DNA of 64,000 nt from Manihot esculenta (lineage: Eukaryota; Streptophyta; Magnoliopsida; Malpighiales; Euphorbiaceae): contig NC_035174.2 of the NCBI RefSeq assembly GCF_001659605.2, positions 25,803,027 to 25,867,026 of the forward strand, in the 5' to 3' direction. A program made the position numbers and the translations under genes. Positions 22,240 to 33,221 of the stretch are shown in pieces. Each line of letters begins with the position of its first letter. Position 1 is the first letter of the stretch. A model generated the notes under the pieces. The model was given only the letters and a program-made list of their open reading frames with translations. It was not told the DNA's origin and did not search any database.

Positions 22240-23877
22240 CTCCTCATCTCCAAGTTTGGGTCGCATCTACCCTTGATCTTTAAGAGGTAAGTGTAAATCC
22301 TTACTTTTCCCTATGTTTTAAGTAAGTTTTAATAAGGGGTAAGGGTTGAATATGCATGTTTTGGTTAGATCTTAAAGTGTTAGGGTTTATGTTAGTTTTA
22401 TAATAAATGTATGCTATGTGTTATTTTGTTGTTGTTGTTGTTGGGGTTTAGGCTACTTTTGGGCCCCTTATGCATGTGGGTGTGAGAATGCATGTTGTAG
22501 GAAGTTGGGTGTGAGGATTGGAGAGTTTTGAGACAGAAATGCTTTAGGCAGAATCGGGTTCTGCCATCCTGGCGAATCCAAGTTCGGCCGCTGAACCTGC
22601 CTGTGGAGGCAGTCTTTGGCCGCCTAAACTGCCCCCGAAAGCAAGGAATTTCAAATCTGGAGGGGAGTTTCGGCAGCTGAACCTGCCCCCAAAGGTTGGT
22701 GACTTTCGGATCTGTGGAGACTTTCGACCGCCGAACCTTGCCCCCGAAAGTGCCTGACTTTCGGATCTGTAGGGACCTTCGGCCGCCGAATCTGCCGCCG
22801 AAAGTCCCCTGCCCAGCCTTCCTTTGCTTGTTTTGTGTGCATGTTTTATGATATTTTAGGGGGTTTTTGGGGAGATGTTTAGAGTCTTGCTAGAGTATGT
22901 TTGGTCCCTCACTTGAGTCCATCAATGTAGGATTGGACCTGAGAGACCATAGAGGCCAGCAGTGAGTCAGCTGCTTCAGTTGTAGTCGAGCATCAGCCAC
23001 ATGTGAGTAGAACTAAACTTTATTATTGTTTTATAGAAATCAAATTTTAAACAAGCTCATGCATCATGAATAACATGTTATGTAATAGGTTGCTTGCATT
23101 AGAATTCACGAATATGATGCATTGCATAATTTGCTGTTGTTGTGGATGGACATTGGATGACCCATTAGCCCTCAATATGTTATGCTATGATATGATGATA
23201 TGATATTGAAGTCCAGGTGTGGCCTGCACTACGCCCCTGGCAATATGTAAGAGAAAGACCAGGTGTGGCCTGCACTACGCCCCTGGCACAGTTGGATTAT
23301 GTAGAGGGTTACTGGTGACATGTCCGTCCTTGATGTGGTTTGGTTGTGTTGTGATGCATTTCATGAAAGCATATGTTTATTGAACTGTTTTTATGGTTCT
23401 GCTCACTAGGCTCTAGTAGCTTACCCCTTTCCCCTAACCCCCAGGTTTGCAGGTCAGAGATAGCACTGGAAGTCGGCAAGGGTGATGTTTATGTTGATGT
23501 AATAGAATGATAGTGGACATGTACTATGTAATGGATTAGATCTATGCTTTGCCCTAGTTTGTGTTTTATAAATCCTTGTTGTACATGACCTTTATGTAAA
23601 AAGTTTTAATGATAAGTTATGTTTGAACCAAACTTGAGGCATGTGATGTTTACCATGCTAGAATATTTGATGAGGACTCTAGTGTGGGTTTTAAGTATAC
23701 AGTTGATGCATGCACATGTCAGGTTTTGGTTCGTGAAATGTTCAAAGTTTTATGTAAATGTATGTTCATGTATGGGATTTTATCAGGTACACAGGATGCA
23801 TAGTAGGCTTGCTACGGGTTCCGGCGACCTTAAGTTGATCTGAATCCTAGCGCCGGTAACGGTCCAGTTTCCGGATC
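22240..23877 (+). repeat. 3' LTR of element I, second segment
   Basis: Resumes element I's LTR after element II. It includes GC-rich near-palindromes (about 22580-22800), a two-copy minisatellite (23212-23290) and the 3' end up to GGATC, where element III is inserted. The interior from about 22697 onward matches 2797-4048. Confidence 0.9.
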
Positions 23878-25319
23878 TGTAACGACCCGGAGACCGGACT
23901 GCTACCGGCGCTAGGATCCAGATCGGCTTAAGGCCGCCGGACCCGTAGCAAGCCTACTATGCATTCTGTAAACCTGGTAAATCCCATACATGATCAACAA
24001 TTTCCATAAAAATTTGAAACTTTACATCTACCAAGCTTAACCTGTGCATGCACACAATCTCTGTAAACATAAACCCCATACTAGAGCCCTCATCAAATGC
24101 TCTAGTTGGGTCATCATTTCATATCTTAAGCTTGGTCATAAACTCTACCCATGCAAACCATGCAAAAACCTCACTTAAACCCTTCAAACACCCTTAAAAC
24201 ATTAGAAAAGGTGAGGATCCATGCTTACCTCTTGAAGATCGAGAGGATTGATGGTCAAAACTCGGAGATGCAGGGAAAAACAGATCTGAAACCTCCAAGC
24301 CTCACAACTTTGCTTCTTTGCTCAAAAACTTCAAAACCAATATGAAAACTATTTAAAAACTTACTCAACTTGAAAGAAAACCAAGAAATCAACCAAAGAA
24401 GGTCAAGAACTCACCTATACCCGAAAAGAGAGAGAAAACTCAGCTCTAATCCAGATAAGGGACCCTTTTATAAGTGGCCAGGCATGTGATGTTTACCATG
24501 CTAGAATATTTGATGAGGATTTTAGTGTGGGTTTTAAGTATACAATTGATGCATGCATAGGTCAGGTTTTGGTTCGTGAAATGTTCAAAGTTTTATGTAA
24601 ATGTATGTTCATGTATGGGATTTTATCAGGTACACAGGATGCATAGTAGGCTTGCTACGGGTTCCGGCGACCTTAAGTTGATCTGAATCCTAGTGCCGGT
24701 AACGGTCCAGTTTCCGGATCTGTAACGACCCAGAGACCGGACTGCTACCGGCGCTAGGATCCAGATCGGCTTAAGGCCGCCGGACCCGTAGCAAGCCTAC
24801 TATGCATTCTGTAAACCTGGTAAATCCCATACATGATCAATAATTTCCATAAAAATTTGAAACTTTACATCTACCAAGCTTAACCTGTATATGCACACAA
24901 TCTCTGTAAACATAAACCCCATACTAGAGCCCTCATCAAATGCTCTAGTTGGGTCATCATTTCATATCTTAAGCTTGGTCATAAACCCTACCCATGCAAA
25001 CCATGCAAAAACCTCACTTAAACCCTTCAAACACCCTTAAAACATTAGAAAAGGTGAGGATCCATGCTTACCTCTTGAAGATCGAGAGGATTGATGGTCA
25101 AAACTCGGAGATGCAGGGAAAAACAGATCTGAAACCTCCAAGCCTCACAACTTTGCTTCTTTGCTCAAAAACTTCAAAACCAATATGAAAACTATTTAAA
25201 AACTTAACTTGAAAGAAAATCAAGAAATCAACCAAAGAAGGTCAAGAACTCACCTATACCCGAAAAGAGAGAGAAAACTCAGCTCTAATCCAAATAAGGG
25301 ACCCTTTTATAAGTGGTCG
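23638..25319. repeat. 843-bp tandem duplication across an LTR/LTR junction
   Basis: Copy 1 (23638-24480) and copy 2 (24481-25319) each hold the last 240 bp of element I's LTR plus the first 600 bp of element III's LTR. The copies differ by about a dozen substitutions, mostly C/T or G/A, and one 4-bp gap. Both copies contain the same internal LTR deletion, so the duplication came after that deletion. Confidence 0.9.
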
Positions 25320-25641
25320 GTCAACCACCTTCGGCAGCCAAAGCTGCCTCCACAGCTTCACCACTTTCGGAAGCCGAACTTGGGCTTCAGTGGCAATGAA
25401 AGTTTGCCACCTTCGGCGGTCGAAGTGAGGTTCGACGGCCGAACCTTGCATTTCCCTCCTTGGTCTTTTCTTTTCAAAACTTCAAGTTTTCTTACTCAAA
25501 ACATTAAAACCATGCAACAACATTTGAGAAAACCTTTCCTTTACCCTTCTAGAAAACTCCAACATCCTAAAATTCCAAATTCCAACGGAGATTCCGCCGG
25601 AAAGTATGAATTTCGATGCCAGGGTCTAGCCGGGTATTACA
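24721..25641 (-). repeat. 3' LTR of element III, internally deleted
   Basis: 921 bp against 2257 bp for its sister. The missing part corresponds to about 31148-32460 and is bounded by CAT on both sides in the intact LTR. The segment 23878-24480 is a duplicate of its first 600 bp. It ends at the polypurine tract. Confidence 0.9.
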
Positions 25642-25677
25642 TTCTCCCCCCCTTAAGAACATTCGTCCCCGAATGTC
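25642..25677 (-). promoter_or_regulatory. Polypurine tract and inverted repeat of element III
   Basis: The tract (25642-25654) adjoins the LTR. The inverted repeat AACATTCG-TCCC-CGAATGTC (25658-25677) has one mutated base at the end. Confidence 0.82.
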
Positions 25678-25770
25678 CCTCAACTAACACATGCAAGGGA
25701 AGAACATAAACACATAAACAATAAAGCACATAAACATATAAGGCACAAAAGGAACACATAAAGACTAACC

Positions 25771-27303
25771 TTAAAAGAGATAAGGGTATTGCTGGAGCAT
25801 AGACTCCCGCGTCTCCCAGGTACATTCTTCGATATTATGGTGGTTCCAAAGGAGTTTCACCATCGGAATTTCCTTGTTTCTCAACTTTCTGATCTGCGTG
25901 TCTAGAATCCGCACTGGCTGCTCAATATAGGTGAGATCTCCAAGGATCTCTACATCAGGCTCACTAAGAACCTTGCCCGGATCTGACACGAACTTTCAGA
26001 GCATAGAAACGTGGAAAACCAGATGGATTCTCTCCATAGAAGTAGATAAATCTAACTTATATGATACATTCCTAACCTTCTGCAAGATCTTGAAGGGTCC
26101 GATGTACCGTGGAGCTAATTTACCTTTCTTACCAAAACGAACCACCCCTTTCATTGGAGACACTTTGAGCAACACCAACTCTCCCTCCTGAAACTCTAGA
26201 TGCTTCCTGAGGACATCTGCATAGCTTTTCTACCGACTCACAGCAGTTCTGATTCTTTCTCTGATAATAGGCACAACCCTGCTGGTGATCTCAATCAACT
26301 CAGGCCCTGCTAAGGACCTCTCTCCAACTTCTTCCCAGCAAACAGGTGACCTGCACTTCCTCCCATAAAGAGCTTCATATGGAGCCATCCCTATGCTAGC
26401 ATGATAGCTGTTATTGTAAGCAAACTCCACCAAAGGTAGATGTTGCCTCCAAGAACCGCCAAAATCTAGCACACACATTCTGAGCATATCTTCAATAGTT
26501 TGGATGGTTCTCTCTGATTGTCCGTCAGTCTGTGGATGGAAAGCAGTGCTAAAGTCCAACCTTGTGCCCATAGCATTCTACAGACTCCGCCAAAACCTGG
26601 AGGTGAACTAGGGTCCTCTATCTGACACAATTGAAACAGGAGCTCCATGCAACCTGACTACTTCATCAACAAATACCTGAGCCAACTTATCCACAGAGTA
26701 GCCATTCCTGACAGGGATGAAATGAGCAGATTTGGTCAGTCTATCCACAATCACCCATATGGAGACTAGTCTGGTAGACATTGCCGGTAACCCTACTATA
26801 AAATCCATAGCTATATTCTCCCATTTCCACTCTGGAATCGGCAGTGGGTTAAGCATTCCAGCCGGCTTCTGATGTTCCAGCTTTACCCTCTAACATACCT
26901 CGCAAGCTGACACAGACTGTGCCACCTCTCTCTTCATGGCTGGCCACCGATAAACTCTCTTTAGGTCCTGGTACATCTTGGTGGCTCCAGGGTGAATACT
27001 GTATCTGGCATTATGAGCTTCCCTCATAATGTCTCCTTTCAGGCTCACATCATCTGGTACACATAACCTGGTTCCATAGCGGAGGATCCCTTTGTTGTCC
27101 AATCGGAACTCACCATTACTGCCTGACTGAACAGTCCTGGCAAGCTTTACCAACTCTGGGTCCTCATGCTGTTTCTGCGCCACCTGCTCTAGAAACACAG
27201 GCGTCACTCTCATCTGAGTGATCAAGGCACCTGTACCAGTCAACTCTAACTGCAGCCCCTCATCTATGAGCTTATAGAAGTCTCTCACCACTGGTCTACC
27301 CAT
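25771..27303 (-). pseudogene. pol: Integrase and chromodomain of element III, stop-ridden
   Basis: One reading frame is interrupted only by nonsense changes near 26890, 26605, 26575, 26230 and 25993; most turn CAG into TAG. Domains: zinc-binding HNARYSIHPGATK...CEVC, catalytic core [18 protein letters not shown] and [21 protein letters not shown] module [11 protein letters not shown], chromodomain ending YPYLF (25771-25989). The RNase H-integrase linker upstream is lost by a deletion of about 118 bp at 27300, which also shifts the frame. Confidence 0.87.
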
Positions 27304-29387
27304 CTCCTCTGCCTCAAATTCAACTCTCTTTGACTCAAGATGTAATGCAAGCTTTTATGATCTGTGAAGATCTCGCATTTAACCCCATAAAGGTAATGCC
27401 TCCACATCTTGAGTGCGAAGATCATAGCTGCCATCTCTAGGTCATGTGTAGGATAATTCAACTCATGCTTCTTCAACTGCCTAGAAGCATAAGCAATTAT
27501 CCTCTCATTCTGCATCAACACACAACCTAGTCCCACTCGGGACGCATCACAAAACACTGTGAAGTCTTCATTGTTGACAGGCAGAGCTAACACCGGTGCT
27601 GAAGTCAACCTTTTCTTGAGCTCTTCAAAACTATCTTCACATTGGTCAGACCACACAAAAGTCTGATTCTTCTTCATTAATCTGGTCATAGGAGCAGCAA
27701 TCTTAGAGAAGTCCTGAACGAACCTCCTGTAATAGCCTGCCAAACCTAGAAAACTCTTAATCTCTGACACTGTAGTGGGTCTAGGCCAGCTAGCTACAGC
27801 CTCTATCTTCTTGGAGTCTACTTCAATGCCTTGATATGATACAACATGTCCCAAGAAAGAAATGCTCCTTAACCAGAACTCACACTTAGAGAACTTGGCA
27901 TACAAGCCATGCTCCCTCAAGGTCTGCAACACTTGTCTCAGATGATGGGCATGCTCCTCTGCATTCCTGGAATACATTAAGATATCATCAATGAAGACAA
28001 TAACAAAGTGATCCAGATACTGGCTGAAAACTCTGTTCATGAGGTCTATGAATACGGCAGGGGCATTAGTTAACCCGAACGGCATTACTAGAAACTCATA
28101 ATGCCCATATCTGGTCCTGAAAGCTGTCTTAGGCACATCCTCTTCTCTGATTCTCAACTGATGACACCCAAATCTTAGATCTATTTTGGAGAAACAACCT
28201 GCTCCTGCCAGCTGGTCAAATAGATCATCGATCCTGGGTAGAGGATAACTGTTCTTGGTAGTGACTTTGTTCAACTGCCTGTAGTCGATACAAAGTCTTA
28301 AGGATCCATCCTTCTTCTTTACAAACAGAACTGGAGCGCCCCAAGGTGAGGTACTCGGTCGGATGAAACCCTTATCTACCAATTCTTGCAACTGCTCTTT
28401 TAACTCTTGCAACTCAGCTGGGGCCATCCTGTAGGGAGGGATAGAGATCGGCCTGGTTCCAGGCATGACTTCAATTTCAAACTCTATCTCCCTAGCAGGT
28501 GGTAGTCCTGGAAGCTCATCTGGGAAAACGTCTGGAAATTCCCTGACTACGGGCACTGAGGCGGGCTCCCTAACCTGACTCTCAAGCTCCCTCACATGAG
28601 CTAAAAACCCCTGACAACCCCTCCTAAGCAACCTATGAGCCTGCAGGGCTGATATCAAACCTCTAGGCATACCCCTCCTGTCTCCTCTGAAGACAAACAC
28701 TGATCCATCCTGACCTCTGAACCTGACTACCTTGTCTCTGCAGTCCAAGGTAGCGTCATGAGCGGATAGCCAATCCATCCCTAGAATGACATCAAAATTC
28801 GTCAAATCTAGAACCACAAGGTCGGCTGGAAGGCATCGACCCTCAATGAATACAGGACTAAATCGGCAGACTGACTTTGCCACTGATGGATTACACTTGG
28901 GCCCACTGACCCAAAGGGGACACTCTGACCCAGAAGCCATCAAACCCACTCTCTCTACGGCTCTCGGTGCAATAAAGGAATGAGAAGCACCAGGGTCCAA
29001 TAAAGCATACACATCAGAACACCCAATGATGAGATTACCTGACACCACGGTGTTTGATGCGTTAGCCTCCTGCTGTGTCAGGGTGAAGATCCGAGCTGGA
29101 GCTGATGGACCTTCACCTCGGGAACCTGCTGAAGAAGAAGTTGCTCCTCTCCCTCTACCTCTGCTACTGCCATGAGTCATGGCTGGAGCTGCTGGCTGAG
29201 CCATACTGCCTGGAGCTGTCTGCTGGGACGGTGCCATGAATGGCGCCCTCGGACACTCCCTAGCTATGTGTCCCTCCTGCCCACACCTGAAGCAGGCTGT
29301 AGTCCCAAATCGACACACTCCTTTGTGTGGCTTACCACACCTCATACACTCTGCGACACCTGAACCTGAGCTCAAGCCACTCCCCAA
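27285..29387 (-). pseudogene. pol: Zinc knuckles, protease, RT and RNase H of element III
   Basis: 700 open codons, the longest intact stretch of this element. Order from the start: knuckle one [12 protein letters not shown], knuckle two [14 protein letters not shown], protease with [13 protein letters not shown] with [11 protein letters not shown] and the catalytic [28 protein letters not shown], RNase H from [16 protein letters not shown] to LNLRQRRWV. It runs out at 27285 in a foreign frame created by the linker deletion. Catalytic residues look preserved, although HQLRI is preceded by RFGC instead of RSGY. Confidence 0.88.
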
Positions 29388-30625
29388 ACCCAGACCCGAC
29401 TTTAAGCGATTCCAGAACTTGTTCTTCTTCGATCTTCTGAGGCCTCTGTCTACCTTTTTACTGTCTGAAGCTGCTGCACTCTGAGAAGAGGGATCTAGCT
29501 TTCCCCCACCTGGGACTGTACCCCGGACTGCTTAACTGTCCCCTAAATAATGGCACTAGCCTCCATTTTTCTAGCTGCATCTACTATGACGTGGAAGCTC
29601 TCCCTCTCTGCTGCTAGGATCAGGGAGGAATACTTGGGATGAAGCCTCATGGTATACCTTTTTGATTTCTTCTGATCTGAGTCATAAGCCTAACCCGCAT
29701 ATTGCAACAACTCCAAGAACTTGTCAGTGTACTCATCGACACTCATATCCTCATACTGCCTCAGCTGCTCAAACTCTATCATCTTCAGTTCCTTGGAACT
29801 ATCTGGGAAAGCCCACCCAGCAAATTCATTAGCAAACTCCTCCCAGGACATTTTATCCATCCTAGGGTCCACATAATTATTGAACCACCCTTTTTCTTTC
29901 TTGCACTTTAGAGTGAACCCCGCCATCTGAATAGTTCTCGTATCATCTGCCCTCAGCTCATCTGCTATCATTTTCACTGTTTTCAGATACTCAAACGGAT
30001 CGCCTCCTGTTTTGAACTTAGGAGCATCCAGTTTTAAGTAGTCTATCATCTTTACCTTGCTCCTCTTCGGCGAGTTAGGTTGGGGTGTTTGGATAACAGG
30101 AACAACTGGTTCTGCTGGTGGCGGAGGAGGAGGTACAACACTTCCTAGATAAGGAGTTGCTGGACTTGGGAAAAAGGATGAGGGTGGATACATAGGGTAT
30201 TGTGGATATGGTGGGTAAAAAGGAGGATATGGCATGAAGGTGGGATATGGGTTAAGGCTAGAGTAATCCAATGTACCCCCCATCGAATACCCTGGTCCCT
30301 GAAAGAAAGGCTGATATTGGGGTGGATAACCAAACACCGAGGCCTGGGCACCTCCCTGCGACTCTCCCATACCCTCCTCAGACATGCCAACACCCACACT
30401 TCCTTCTCTCTGATCCACATCCATAGCCTCCCTCACATCCTCAAGCTCTTCGCCCTGAACTATTCCTCTTCTGCTTGCATCAGAAGACCTTTTAGGGTCC
30501 CTTGATGTACCTTCTCTGCTTGTCCTGCCAAACGCTGCCCTTGGCAAAGCGGAGGGACGGGCATCCATGCCCTCATCCACAGGTGGAACTCCAGTCAATC
30601 GTGCAGATCGACGAGTACCTCACAT
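29388..30625 (-). pseudogene. gag: gag N-terminal and capsid part of element III
   Basis: The start ATG at 30625 is followed at once by TGA (Arg in sisters), so Gag cannot be made from the normal start. An open frame follows (30598-29690) with a charged N-terminus, a proline/tyrosine-rich stretch (about 30180-30250) and the capsid-like domain [24 protein letters not shown]-to-TAG change near 29690, another stop near 29550 and a frameshift before 29387 separate it from the zinc knuckles. Confidence 0.87.
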
Positions 30626-30887
30626 TCTGACTTCTGAAAACACAACACATACACATAAACATTAGCATCATATGGTCCCTGTGAAAACACATGAACCCTA
30701 TAACATACATAACATAGCATGAATGCATATGCAAAAAGTCATGGCATTACACATCATCAGCAAGACAGGACTCTACATCCTATCATAGTGGACATGATTG
30801 ATCCTATTGTGCTTGCCCTTCTAGGACATCTATGAGCCCAACACTCTATAGGTCCGACCATATGAACCTAGGGCTCTGATATCAATC
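30626..30887 (-). other. Leader and mutated primer-binding site of element III
   Basis: The primer site at 30873-30884 reads TGATATCAGAGC on the minus strand, one base off the TGGTATCAGAGC of I and II. Untranslated leader fills the rest. Confidence 0.8.
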
Positions 30888-33144
30888 TATAATGACCCGG
30901 AGACCGGACCGCTACCAGCGCTAGGATCCAGATCGGCTTAAGGCCGCCGGGACCCGTAGCAAGCCTACTATGCATTCTGTAAACCTAGTAAATCCCATAC
31001 ATGATCAACAATTTCCATAAAAATTTCAAACTTTACATCTACCAAGCTTAACTTGTGCATGCACACAATCTCTGTAAATATAAACCCCATACTAGAGCCC
31101 TCATCAAATGCTCTAGTTGGGTCATCATTTCATATCTTAAGCTTGGTCATCAACATATATCATTATAAAACATAATAATATACAAATCATGTACAAAAGG
31201 AATCAACCAGTTCTAGGGCCAAGCACAACTCTATCATCATTATACATTACATGACCTTACATCATTTTACAATACATGTCCACTATGACTATTACATAAA
31301 CTCTTCTCCTGTAGCTATCCCATGCTATCTCTGGCCCTGCAAACCTGGGGGTTAAGGAGAGGGGTGAGCTACTAGAGCCTAGTGAGTAGAGCACCAATAA
31401 AATCATTTAATAAAACATGCTGCCATGAAATGCATCACATCACAAATAAATCATATCAGGGATGGACTTATCATCAATAACCCTCTACAAATCATAAACT
31501 CTGTGCCAGGGGAAATTAGGCCACACCTGGTCTTCTCATAGTTTGTGCCAGGGGCGATTAGGCCACACCTGGTCTTCTCATACTCTGTGCCAGGGGCGAT
31601 TAGGCCACACCTGGTCTTCTCATATCATCTTGAGGGCTAAAGGTTCCTCCAATATCCATCCACATCAACCACATATTATGCCATGCATCACATTCATGAA
31701 TACTAATGCAAACATCCTATATATTCATGGCATTTATGATGCATGAGTCATACATACTAATGCAACCATCCTAACATATATACATGGCATTTATGATGTA
31801 TGAGTCATGCTAAAACCTTTCATTTAATGTAAAACCATAGTTCAGTTCTACTCACCTCTAGTAAACGCTGGAATACCTCTGAACCAGCTAACTCTGAGGG
31901 CCTCCTAGGTTCCTCGGGTCCGTTCCTACAATGGAGGACTCAAATGAGGTACCGACATACTCTATCAAAACTCTTACCATTCCCCCCAAAACCCCCTAAA
32001 ACATCATAAACATGCAGGGAAAAACAAGCAAAGGAAGGCTGGATAGGGCACTTTTGGTGGCAGGTTCGACGGCCGAAAGTCCCTCTAGCGCCGAAAGTCA
32101 GGCACTTTCAGAGGCAGGTTCGGCAGCCGAAAGTCCTTCCAGAGATGAAAGTCCACAACCTTCGGTGGCATGTTCGGCGGCCGAAACTCCACTCCAGAGC
32201 CGAAAGTCCAAACTTTCGGGAGCGGGTTTAGGCGGCCAAAACAACTTCCTTAAGGGGTTCGGCGGCCGAACCTGAGTTCTCCAAGAAGGCAGAACCCGAT
32301 TCAACCTCAAGCCTCCAGCCTCCAAAACCTCTCTAAACCTTCACAACTCACAAGCAAGCTCTCAAACACATGCATATACCCTTCTCCATGCATATAGGGG
32401 CTTTAGAACTAGCTTAAACCCCAAAAACAACACAAATACACACATATGGCTTATGATCAACATAAACCCTACCCATGCAAACCATGCAAAAACCTCACTT
32501 AAACCCTTCAAACACCCTTAAAACATTAGAAAAGGTGAGGATCCATGCTTACCTCTTGAAGATTGAGAGGATTGATGGTCAAAACTCAAAGATGCAGGGA
32601 AAAACAGATTTGAAACCTCCAAGCCTCACAACTTTGCTTCTTTGCTCAAAAACTTCCAAACCAACATGAAAACTATTTAAAAACCTACTCAACTTGAAAG
32701 AAAACCAAGAAATCAATCAAAGGAGGTCAAAAACTCACCTATACCCAAAAAGAGAGAGAAAACTCACCTCTAATACGGATAAGGGACCCTTTTATAGGTG
32801 GCCGGTCAACCACCTTCGACAGCCAAAGCTGCCTCCACAGCTTCACCACTTTCGGAAGCCGAACTTGGGCTTCGGTGGCAACAAAAGTTTGCCACCTTCG
32901 GCGGCCGAAGTGAGGTTCGGCAGCAGAAGTGAGGTTTGGCGGCCGAACTTTGCATTTCCCTCCCTGGTCTTTTCTTTTCAAAACTCAAGTTTTCCTACTC
33001 AAAACATTAAAACCATGCAACAACATTTTAGAAAACCTTTCCTTTACCCTTCTAGAAAACTCCGACATCCTAAAATTCTAAATTCCAATGGAGATTCCGC
33101 CGAAAAATATGAATTCCGATGCTAGGGTCTAGCCGGGTATTATA
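30888..33144 (-). repeat. 5' LTR of element III
   Basis: 2257 bp. Terminal bases are decayed (plus-strand start TATAATGACC instead of TGTAACGACC). It contains a three-copy minisatellite (31502-31626), palindrome clusters (about 32065-32270 and 32875-32945) and a minus-strand TATA box near 32788-32796. It ends at GGGTC, the right target duplication. Confidence 0.9.
31502..31626 (-). repeat. Minisatellite in the right LTR of element III
   Basis: Three copies of TGCCAGGGGCGATTAGGCCA followed by CACCTGGTCTTCTCATA (plus-strand reading), nearly identical. Confidence 0.85.
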
Positions 33145-33155
33145 GGGTCGTTACA
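33145..33155 (+). repeat. Last 11 bp of the 3' LTR of element I
   Basis: GGGTC (target duplication of element III) plus GTTACA, the canonical LTR end. It marks the right boundary of the whole nest; ACCGA (33156-33160) would be element I's own target duplication. Confidence 0.85.
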
Positions 33156-33221
33156 ACCGAGTATATAAGCACTTAGCAAATATAATGACAAAGAGTATAG
33201 AAGAAAATATTTCTCATTAAA

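Larger units (their letters stand above)
23878..33144 (-). mobile_element. Element III: minus-strand chromovirus in the 3' LTR of element I
   Basis: It starts at 23878 and ends at 33144, where the last bases of element I's LTR (GTTACA, 33150-33155) follow. The target duplication is GGATC (23873-23877) and GGGTC (33145-33149), one base different. The left LTR is partly duplicated and carries a 1.3-kb deletion; the right LTR (30888-33144) is full length. Minus-strand order: gag, protease, RT, RNase H, integrase, chromodomain. Decay includes a stop at gag codon 2, a deletion of about 118 bp between RNase H and integrase, and many CAG-to-TAG stops. Confidence 0.9.
2795..33155 (+). mobile_element. 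Element I: old Ty3/gypsy chromovirus, host of four nested insertions
   Basis: This plus-strand element runs from a 5' LTR (interior to 3' end, 2795-4048) through primer site, gag, protease, RT, RNase H, integrase and chromodomain (4310-11775) to a 3' LTR split into 11873-12355, 22240-23877 and 33145-33155. Insertions interrupt it at 2795 (element 0), 6335-8809 (solo LTR), 12356-22239 (element II) and 23878-33144 (element III). Its reading frame has many stops and frameshifts, the protease catalytic Asp is Asn, and zinc-binding His residues are Tyr, so it is dead. The expected 5-bp duplication at its right edge is ACCGA (33156-33160); the left one is outside the window. Clade (Tekay/Del) is inferred from chromodomain, LTR length and primer site. 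Confidence 0.85.
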
